The translations under genes were made by a program, and so were the position numbers. From Rhodospirillaceae bacterium CCH5-H10 (GTDB taxonomy: Bacteria > Pseudomonadota > Alphaproteobacteria > Reyranellales > Reyranellaceae), in the NCBI GenBank assembly GCA_001557035.1, contig LSKJ01000121.1:1-11541 (forward strand): a stretch of DNA of 11,541 nucleotides, read 5' to 3'. Below, in pieces: positions 6,829-11,541 of this stretch. The stretch's first letter is position 1; every line of letters starts with the position of its first letter. Under the pieces are notes generated by a model. The model made no database searches. It worked only from the letters and a program-made list of their open reading frames with translations, and was not told where the DNA came from.

Positions 6829-7815
6829 TCAGGAGCGTCGGGACGGGCGTTTGGCGCTACCCGGTGCAGGCGGAGATTCCGCCGCTTGCGCCAGGCGGAC
6901 GCGTTTGCGGATCAGGTCGATGAAGGCGCGCGCCGCGGGCGGCAACGTCCGCTCTCTTTTCCAGGCAACGCCCATCTCGACCGATGGCAGCCGGGGCATG
7001 CCGGGCAGGTGCAGATGCGCCAGGCGACCGTCCGCGAGGCCCTGGGCAATCTGCGTCGGATGGCCAAGACTGATCGCATCGGTCCCGGCGACGATGTCCA
7101 GCGCGCTGCGGAACGACGACACGGCGATCGATGGCGACACGCCACCGCCGCGCTCGTCGATCTGTGCGCCACTGTCCATGTCGGTAATGAACGACGTGCG
7201 CGACAGGGACAGGCTCGGGGTCACGAGCGGATACTGCCGCAGGTCGGCCGGCTGTGGATTCGACAATGTCAGCAGCGGATGACCGGCGCGGCAGAAGTAG
7301 ACACCCTGCAGCAGGCCCAGACTGTCGACGCGGAGCGAGGGCATGTCCCGTAGGGCGAGCACGTCGAAGACCGCGAAGTCCGCCTGGTCCGACATCAGCG
7401 AATAAAGCGCTGCCGTCCACTCGCGCTCGATGATCTCCAGGCGGATCGAGGGATTGGCCTTGATGAACTGGATCGCCGCCGGCTGAACCGCGATGTCGTC
7501 GATGTAGGCGCCGGCAACGATTCGCACGCGGCCGCCCCGGCCGTCCCGCAACAGGTCCATGCGGTGGGCGAGCGCGTCGGCGCGAGCGACCAGTTCGTCG
7601 GCCATCTTCAAGACCTCGTCGCCCCCCGGCGTCGCCGTGACGTCGCGGCGCGAGCGCTCGAACACCCTCATGCCGAGCTGTTTCTCGAGGGCGGCGATGT
7701 TTCGGCTGAGAGTGGGCTGGCTGACCTTCAGGGCCGAAGCGGCTCGCCCGAAGTGACGGTGCTTCGCAAGGACCAGAGCGTGGTTCAGCAACTTCAGGTC
7801 GATATCCATTCGCAT
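6829..7815 (-). CDS. LysR-family transcriptional regulator (second of two)
   Basis: A 328-residue LysR-type regulator. The N-terminal helix-turn-helix is clear (about residues 7-66: LKLLNHALVLAKHRHFGRAA, the SQPTLSRNIAALEKQLG recognition helix region, VFERSRRDVTATPGG), and the effector-binding domain starts near residue 93 (GRVRIVAGAY). The C-terminal 20 or so residues are a Pro/Ala/Ser/Arg-rich tail likely to be disordered. Three in-frame ATGs are possible: 7851, 7815 and 7809; 7815 is chosen because it gives the usual short lead into the helix-turn-helix, although no strong ribosome site separates them. It is divergent from the sulfatase and maturase genes across 73 bp, so it most likely controls sulfatase expression. 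The effector is not known; a sulfate ester or sulfur-status signal is inference from the neighbours. It is less similar to the first LysR protein here than a recent duplicate would be. Confidence 0.92.
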   Translation of the reverse strand: MRMDIDLKLLNHALVLAKHRHFGRAASALKVSQPTLSRNIAALEKQLGMRVFERSRRDVTATPGGDEVLKMADELVARADALAHRMDLLRDGRGGRVRIVAGAYIDDIAVQPAAIQFIKANPSIRLEIIEREWTAALYSLMSDQADFAVFDVLALRDMPSLRVDSLGLLQGVYFCRAGHPLLTLSNPQPADLRQYPLVTPSLSLSRTSFITDMDSGAQIDERGGGVSPSIAVSSFRSALDIVAGTDAISLGHPTQIAQGLADGRLAHLHLPGMPRLPSVEMGVAWKRERTLPPAARAFIDLIRKRVRLAQAAESPPAPGSAKRPSRRS

Positions 7816-7822
7816 ACTGTAT
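7814..7822. promoter_or_regulatory. Small palindrome in the lysR / sulfatase divergent region
   Basis: ATAC-T-GTAT is a perfect 4-bp inverted repeat around one base. It overlaps the chosen start codon of the second LysR gene at 7815, within the region shared with the sulfatase. LysR-type sites often contain ATAC/GTAT half sites, though usually separated by about 7 bases, so the spacing here is not canonical. If functional, it would favour the 7809 start or an autoregulatory role. It may be chance. Confidence 0.25.
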
Positions 7823-7875
7823 CGTTCACCGTGTTGTTTCGCATCGTCCATGAGAACAGATTCCCGCCGATAAGC

Positions 7876-7883
7876 AGGAGGGG
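7876..7883 (+). promoter_or_regulatory. Strong ribosome binding site of the sulfatase gene
   Basis: AGGAGGGG ends 5 bases before the ATG at 7889. It is the strongest Shine-Dalgarno match in the window and fixes the sulfatase start, which also coincides with the beginning of a signal peptide. Confidence 0.8.
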
Positions 7884-7888
7884 ACACC

Positions 7889-9493
7889 ATGGCAAAGAAC
7901 AGGATCGGGCGGCTGCTGTCGGCGGCGGCGCTCCTCGTCGGCATCTCGGGCGGGGTGGTCACGGCACAAGCCCAGACGCCCGCGAAGCCCAACATTCTGG
8001 TCATCTTCGGCGACGATATCGGCTACTGGAACATCAGCGCCTACAATCGCGGCATGATGGGCTATCGCACGCCCAACATCGACCGGATCGCCCGGGAAGG
8101 CGCGATCTTCACCGACTATTACGGCCAGCAATCCTGCACCGCCGGCCGCGCCGCCTTCATCACCGGTCAGTCGCCGATCCGCACGGGCCTGCTGAAAGTC
8201 GGCCTGCCGGGGGCGCCGGAAGGCCTCTCGGAGAAGGATCCGACGATCGCGGATCTGCTCAAGGGCCAGGGCTACATGACCGGCCAGTTCGGCAAGAACC
8301 ATCTCGGGGACCGCAACGAGTTTCTCCCGACGGTGCATGGCTTCGACGAGTTCTTCGGCAACCTCTATCACCTCAATGCGGAGGAGGAGCCGGAGAACAT
8401 CGACTATCCGAAGGACCCGACCTTCAAGGCGAAGTACGGGCCGCGCGGCGTGCTGAAATGCGTCGCCACCGCCACCGAAACGCCGGGTGAGGATCCGCGC
8501 TTCGGGAAATGGGGCAAGCAGAAGTGCGAGGACACGGGCCCGCTCACCAAGAAGCGCATGGAGACGGTCGACGAGGAATTCCTCGGCGCCTCGCTCGACT
8601 TCATGGATCGCGCGAACCGCGACAAGAAGCCGTTCTTCGCCTGGGTTAACTCCACGCGCATGCACATCTGGACGCATCTCAAGCCTTCGTCCGAAGGCAA
8701 GACCGGTCTGGGCGTCGTCGCGGACGGCATGGTCGAGCATGACGGTCAGGTCGGACAACTGCTGAAGAAGCTCGACGATCTCGGCATCACCCAGAACACG
8801 ATCGTGATCTACACCACGGACAACGGCGCCGAGGTGATGAGCTGGCCCGATGGCGGCACGACGCCCTTCCGCGGCGAGAAGAACACCAACTGGGAGGGCG
8901 GCTATCGCGTCCCGGCGATGGTGCGCTGGCCGGGGCAGGTCCGTCCGGGCACCGAAATCAACGAGGTCTTCTCGGCGGAGGACTGGCTGCCGACCCTCAC
9001 CGCGGCGGCCGGCGAAGGCAACGTCAAGCAGCGTCTGGTCCAGGGTGCCAGCTTCAACGGCAAGCCCTTCAAGGTCCATCTCGACGGCTACGACCAGCGC
9101 GATCTCCTGAAGGCGGGCACGGGCAGCGCCCGCAAGGAGTTCTTCTACTGGACCGACGACGGCGGACTGGCGGGCCTGCGCCACGACAAGTGGAAGCTGG
9201 CCTTCATGGAGCAGCGCAAGCACGGGTTCGACGTGTGGCAGGATCCGATGGTCACCCTGCGCGTGCCCAAGCTGTTCGACCTCAGGGCCGATCCTTTCGA
9301 GCGTGCCGACCACGAGGGCATGGGCTACGGGCGCTGGCGCATCGATCGCATCTACCTGCTGGTGCCGGCGCAGACCTACGTGAGCGACTTCATCAAGACG
9401 CTGGTGGAGTTCCCGCCGCGCCAGAAGCCGGGCTCTTTCAACCTCGAAGGCGTGCTGAACAAGCTTACTTCTCCGCCTCAGGGCGCCAACTAG
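7889..9493 (+). CDS. Exported Cys-type sulfatase (arylsulfatase family)
   Basis: A 534-residue type I sulfatase that would hydrolyse a sulfate ester to alcohol and free sulfate. Residues 1-28 form a Sec-type signal peptide ending in AQA, so it acts in the periplasm or outside. The alkaline-phosphatase-fold active site is complete: metal-binding Asp42-Asp43 (IFGDDIGYW), the formylglycine site Cys83 in SCTAGR (82-87) with Arg87, Lys136 and His138 in GKNHLGD, His259 in STRMHIW, Asp311-Asn312 in TTDNGAEV, and Lys331 in RGEKNTNWEGG. The signature is CxAxR, with Ala in place of the more common Pro, a known variant. GKNHLG replaces the more usual GKWHLG. Four cysteines besides Cys83 are few (191 and 213 among them). 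It is followed after 49 bp by a formylglycine-generating enzyme gene and is divergent from a LysR regulator. The substrate cannot be deduced; a phosphonate or phosphate esterase role is less likely given the maturase neighbour. Confidence 0.93.
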   Translation: MAKNRIGRLLSAAALLVGISGGVVTAQAQTPAKPNILVIFGDDIGYWNISAYNRGMMGYRTPNIDRIAREGAIFTDYYGQQSCTAGRAAFITGQSPIRTGLLKVGLPGAPEGLSEKDPTIADLLKGQGYMTGQFGKNHLGDRNEFLPTVHGFDEFFGNLYHLNAEEEPENIDYPKDPTFKAKYGPRGVLKCVATATETPGEDPRFGKWGKQKCEDTGPLTKKRMETVDEEFLGASLDFMDRANRDKKPFFAWVNSTRMHIWTHLKPSSEGKTGLGVVADGMVEHDGQVGQLLKKLDDLGITQNTIVIYTTDNGAEVMSWPDGGTTPFRGEKNTNWEGGYRVPAMVRWPGQVRPGTEINEVFSAEDWLPTLTAAAGEGNVKQRLVQGASFNGKPFKVHLDGYDQRDLLKAGTGSARKEFFYWTDDGGLAGLRHDKWKLAFMEQRKHGFDVWQDPMVTLRVPKLFDLRADPFERADHEGMGYGRWRIDRIYLLVPAQTYVSDFIKTLVEFPPRQKPGSFNLEGVLNKLTSPPQGAN

Positions 9494-9504
9494 AAGGGGC
9501 GCTC

Positions 9505-9531
9505 ATGGCGGCCGAGAGAAGAGGGGTGTAG
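9505..9531 (+). other. Possible 8-codon leader ORF between sulfatase and maturase genes
   Basis: ATG GCG GCC ... GTG TAG encodes MAAERRGV and is preceded by AGAAGGGG 5 bases upstream, a decent ribosome site. Its stop lies 11 bases before the maturase ATG at 9543, which lacks a ribosome site of its own. Ribosomes ending here could re-initiate at the maturase gene. So short an ORF may be accidental; nothing confirms translation. Confidence 0.2.
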
Positions 9532-9542
9532 AACCGGCCGCC

Positions 9543-10490
9543 ATGAGTCACCACGCTGGCACCCTCTCGCCGCATCCCGCGATGGTCCGGATTCCCGGCG
9601 GCACGTTCCGCATGGGGTCGGACCATCACTATGCCGAGGAGCAGCCGGCACACACCGTGACGGTGGACGGCTTCTGGATCGACGAGACGCCGGTCACAAA
9701 TGCCCAGTTCCGCCGGTTCGTCGAAGCGACCGGCCATGTCACCTGGGCCGAGATCGACCCCGACCCAAAGGACTATCCCGGCGCGCGCCCCGGGATGCTG
9801 AAGGCCGGCGGCCTGGTCTTCACGCCGCCCTCGAAGCCCGTCGACCTCGCCGACTGGAGCCAGTGGTGGCGCTTCACTTTCGGCGCGATGTGGCGACGGC
9901 CCTACGGCAAGGGCAGTCACATCGGCGGGCTCGACGAGCATCCGGTCGTGCAGGTCGCCTATCGCGATGCCGAGGCCTATGCGAAGTGGGCCGGCAAGGA
10001 GCTGCCAACGGAAGCCGAATGGGAGTTCGCCGCGCGCGGCGGGCTCGACGGCGCGGAGTTCGCCTGGGGAGACGAACTCACGCCCGGCGGCAAGCACATG
10101 GCGAACACCTGGCAGGGTGCCTTTCCACACGAGAATACCCGCGCCGACGGCTTCGCGCGCACCTCCCCCGCGAAAGCCTATCCCGCGAACGGCTACGGCG
10201 TGTACGACATGATCGGCAACGTCTGGGAATGGACGACCGACTGGTATTCCGCCCGACATGAAGCCGACGCCGCCAAGGCCTGCTGCGTGCCTGAAAACCC
10301 GCGCGGCGCGACGCTGGAGCAGAGCTACGATCCGCGTGATTCCGTGCGCATCCCGCGCAAGGTACTGAAGGGCGGCTCGCATCTCTGTGCCCCAAGCTAC
10401 TGCAAGCGCTATCGCCCGGCGGCGCGCCACGCCGAGCAGATCGACACGACGACCAGCCATGTCGGCTTCAGGTGCGTCGTGCGCGGATGA
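9543..10490 (+). CDS. Formylglycine-generating enzyme (sulfatase maturase, SUMF1 family)
   Basis: A 315-residue FGE-sulfatase-domain protein of typical length. It is expected to oxidise the sulfatase active-site cysteine to formylglycine with O2 and a copper cofactor, acting on the unfolded chain in the cytoplasm before export; no signal peptide is seen. Family landmarks: MVRIPGGTFRMGS (14-26), FWIDETPVTNAQFRRFV (44-60), PVVQVAYRDAEAYAKWAG (134-151), LPTEAEWEFAARGG (154-167), YGVYDMIGNVWEWTTDW (218-234), and the catalytic region GGSHLCAPSYCKRYRPAAR with Cys282 and Cys287 in the CxxxxC spacing of active FGEs, ending in HVGFRCV. Both active-site cysteines being present argues for a true maturase and not one of the many cysteine-less relatives used in other pathways. 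The ATG at 9543 is the first in-frame start after the sulfatase stop, with no clear ribosome site. Its last 23 bp overlap the convergent TetR gene. Confidence 0.95.
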   Translation: MSHHAGTLSPHPAMVRIPGGTFRMGSDHHYAEEQPAHTVTVDGFWIDETPVTNAQFRRFVEATGHVTWAEIDPDPKDYPGARPGMLKAGGLVFTPPSKPVDLADWSQWWRFTFGAMWRRPYGKGSHIGGLDEHPVVQVAYRDAEAYAKWAGKELPTEAEWEFAARGGLDGAEFAWGDELTPGGKHMANTWQGAFPHENTRADGFARTSPAKAYPANGYGVYDMIGNVWEWTTDWYSARHEADAAKACCVPENPRGATLEQSYDPRDSVRIPRKVLKGGSHLCAPSYCKRYRPAARHAEQIDTTTSHVGFRCVVRG

Positions 10491-11064
10491 CCTGCTCGAC
10501 GAGTTGATCGACGAAGGTTCGTGTGATGGGCGCGTGTCCCATCAGCAGGCGATAGAAGAGCGGTCCGAAGATCAGGTCGAGGGTGACGTCCATGTCCTCG
10601 GGTTCGTCGATGGACCGGTCCGCGATGCATCGCTCCAGCAGGACGCGCGTGGCATCGCGGTTGCGGGCGATGAACTCGTTGCGAAACGCCTTGGCGAGTT
10701 CGGTCTCCGATTGCGCGGCGGCAACCATGGCCGCGACGCTGCGCCCCGTCGGCGCGGCGAAGGCATCCGCGAGGGCATGAAGCTGCGCCCGCAACGCCGC
10801 CAGTGCGCTCCGGGGCGATCGAGCGGCATCGGTCGCGCCCGTTCTTTCGAGGAACGCCGCCATGGCCACGGCGGGCGCGTTGGGCCAGTAGCGGTAGATC
10901 GTCGGTCGGCTGACGCCGGCCTTCTGCGCGATCGCCTCGATCGTGACAGCGGTCAGTCCGCCGCGTTCCAGAAGATCGCGCGCCGCGACCAGGATGGCGG
11001 CGCGTGTGCGCGGATCGCGGGGACGGCCGCGTACCGGTGGGGCTGAGGAGGCTTGACGGGACAT
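10468..11064 (-). CDS. TetR/AcrR-family transcriptional repressor
   Basis: A 198-residue TetR-type regulator, a normal length. The N-terminal DNA-binding domain covers about residues 18-65: RTRAAILVAARDLLERGG, then the helix-turn-helix TIEAIAQKAGVSRPTIYRYW (41-60), followed by PNAPAVAMAAFLE. The rest is the all-helical ligand-binding and dimer domain, ending in a LDLIFGPLFYRLLMGHAPI stretch typical of the subgroup whose C-terminal domain is often annotated TetR_C_11. The ATG at 11064 fits the family and has no visible Shine-Dalgarno site; the leader from the predicted promoter would be only about 20 bases. It is divergent from a PhnB-like VOC gene across 45 bp that contain a 19-bp interrupted palindrome, so it most likely represses that gene and itself. 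Its 3' end overlaps the maturase gene by 23 bp on the opposite strand; that pairing appears incidental. The inducer is unknown. Confidence 0.93.
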   Translation of the reverse strand: MSRQASSAPPVRGRPRDPRTRAAILVAARDLLERGGLTAVTIEAIAQKAGVSRPTIYRYWPNAPAVAMAAFLERTGATDAARSPRSALAALRAQLHALADAFAAPTGRSVAAMVAAAQSETELAKAFRNEFIARNRDATRVLLERCIADRSIDEPEDMDVTLDLIFGPLFYRLLMGHAPITRTFVDQLVEQVIRARRT

Positions 11065-11067
11065 GTA

Positions 11068-11097
11068 TTAACGTTACGATACGTAACGTAATATAAC
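11068..11097 (+). promoter_or_regulatory. Possible promoter of the PhnB-like VOC gene, overlapping the operator
   Basis: TTAACG (11068-11073) and TATAAC (11092-11097) could be -35 and -10 elements separated by 18 bases, with the TetR operator filling the spacer, an ideal place to block RNA polymerase. On the minus strand TATATT (11090-11095) with TTGCGG (11114-11119), also 18 bases apart, could serve tetR. Both are judged by eye. Confidence 0.4.
11071..11089. promoter_or_regulatory. Candidate TetR operator, 8-3-8 perfect inverted repeat
   Basis: ACGTTACG and CGTAACGT are perfect 8-bp inverted arms around the 3-base centre ATA, 19 bp in all, between the TetR start (11064) and the VOC start (11110). 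Size and symmetry match operators bound by TetR dimers. Arms of this length are very unlikely by chance in a 45-bp gap. Confidence 0.75.
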
Positions 11098-11099
11098 AC

Positions 11100-11105
11100 A
11101 GGTGA
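11100..11105 (+). promoter_or_regulatory. Ribosome binding site of the PhnB-like VOC gene
   Basis: AGGTGA lies 4 bases before the ATG at 11110 and supports that start over the out-of-frame ATG at 11105. Confidence 0.6.
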
Positions 11106-11109
11106 TGCC

Positions 11110-11541
11110 ATGACCGCAAAGACCATGCCCTCCGGTCAGACCGTGCGGGCGCACATGACGGTGCACGACGCCAAGGCCGCGATCGACTTCTACGCGAAGG
11201 CTTTCGGCGCGGTGGAACTGTTCCGCCTGGTCGAGCCCGCGGGCCGCGTCGGCCATGCCGAGATCCGCATCGGCGAAACGGTGCTGATGATGAACGACGA
11301 ATATCCCGACTTCGGCGCGCGGAGCCCGGGCTCGATCGGCGGCTCTCCGGTGTCGTTCCACATCTCGGTGCCCGATGCCGATGCGGCGGTCGGAAAGGCC
11401 GTGGCCGCCGGCGCGACCCTGGTGCGGCCGGTGCAGGACCAGTTCTACGGCGATCGTTCCGGCATGGTCGCCTGTCCCTTCGGCTATCGCTGGTTCCTGG
11501 CGGCCCCGAAGGAAGTCGTGGGTCCGGAGGAGATGCAGAAG
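11110..11541 (+). CDS. PhnB-like VOC-fold protein (3' end cut by window edge)
   Basis: The first 144 codons are open with no stop at the window end. The protein has the PhnB/glyoxalase-like arrangement: VRAHMTVHDAKAAIDFYAKAFGA (13-34, the first beta-alpha unit), VGHAEIRIGETVLMMND (47-63), VSFHISVPDADAAVGKAVAAG (81-101), and YGDRSGMVACPFGYRWFLA (113-131). The ending VGPEEMQK resembles the xPEEMxxR tail of this family, so only a few codons are probably missing. The family usually has DPFGHxW near the end; here it reads CPFGYRW, with Asp and His replaced, so a divergent or ligand-binding role is possible. Its members are small cytoplasmic proteins whose substrates are mostly unknown; some are called bleomycin-resistance or glyoxalase-like from fold alone. 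It is divergent from tetR and probably repressed by it through the shared palindrome. It is not closely similar to the other VOC protein in the window. Confidence 0.87.
   Translation, partial: MTAKTMPSGQTVRAHMTVHDAKAAIDFYAKAFGAVELFRLVEPAGRVGHAEIRIGETVLMMNDEYPDFGARSPGSIGGSPVSFHISVPDADAAVGKAVAAGATLVRPVQDQFYGDRSGMVACPFGYRWFLAAPKEVVGPEEMQK

Noticed and set aside
7826..9313. A 495-codon minus-strand open frame opposite the sulfatase gene
   Set aside because: Shadow of the sulfatase reading frame, which has a signal peptide, a strong ribosome site and every active-site residue.

Overview
The window is GC-rich, densely coded chromosomal DNA, with almost every base in or next to a gene. Gene content (LysR and TetR regulators, a nitronate monooxygenase, an amidase, VOC-fold proteins, a sulfatase) and a hairpin-forming dispersed-type repeat at the left end suggest a metabolically versatile soil or environmental alphaproteobacterium, perhaps Hyphomicrobiales or Reyranella-like. 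That placement is an inference from style and not a database match. No rRNA, tRNA, CRISPR array, insertion sequence or phage gene is visible.

Layout, left to right. (1) 1-85 is non-coding and holds an imperfect palindrome just past the 3' end of a stand-alone cobalamin-independent methionine-synthase catalytic domain (86-1117, minus). (2) Divergent from it across 67 bp is a probable secreted or lipid-anchored phospholipase D with two HKD motifs and a cysteine-rich insert (1185-2975, plus). (3) A minus-strand three-gene unit follows, reading leftward from 5631: a LysR regulator, a small VOC-fold protein overlapping it by ATGA, and an amidase-signature hydrolase. (4) Divergent from that regulator is a nitronate monooxygenase (5726-6799, plus). 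(5) A second LysR regulator (6829-7815, minus) is divergent from an exported Cys-type sulfatase (7889-9493, plus), which is followed by its likely maturase, a formylglycine-generating enzyme (9543-10490, plus). (6) A TetR regulator (10468-11064, minus) overlaps the maturase gene tail to tail and shares a 45-bp divergent promoter with a PhnB-like VOC protein that runs off the right edge (11110 onward). That promoter contains a 19-bp interrupted palindrome that is the best operator candidate in the window.

Functionally this looks like a string of small, individually regulated catabolic modules. The clearest working pair is the sulfatase with its maturase: the sulfatase has the Cys-Thr-Ala-Gly-Arg active-site signature and a signal peptide, and the maturase keeps both active-site cysteines, so together they could release sulfate from a sulfate ester outside the cytoplasm, probably under the neighbouring LysR protein. 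The LysR/VOC/amidase unit opposite the nitronate monooxygenase suggests use of nitrogen-bearing organic compounds, but no substrate can be named. I see no clearly new multi-gene system. The items most worth following up are the cysteine-rich phospholipase D, the TetR operator, and the wiring of the sulfatase module.
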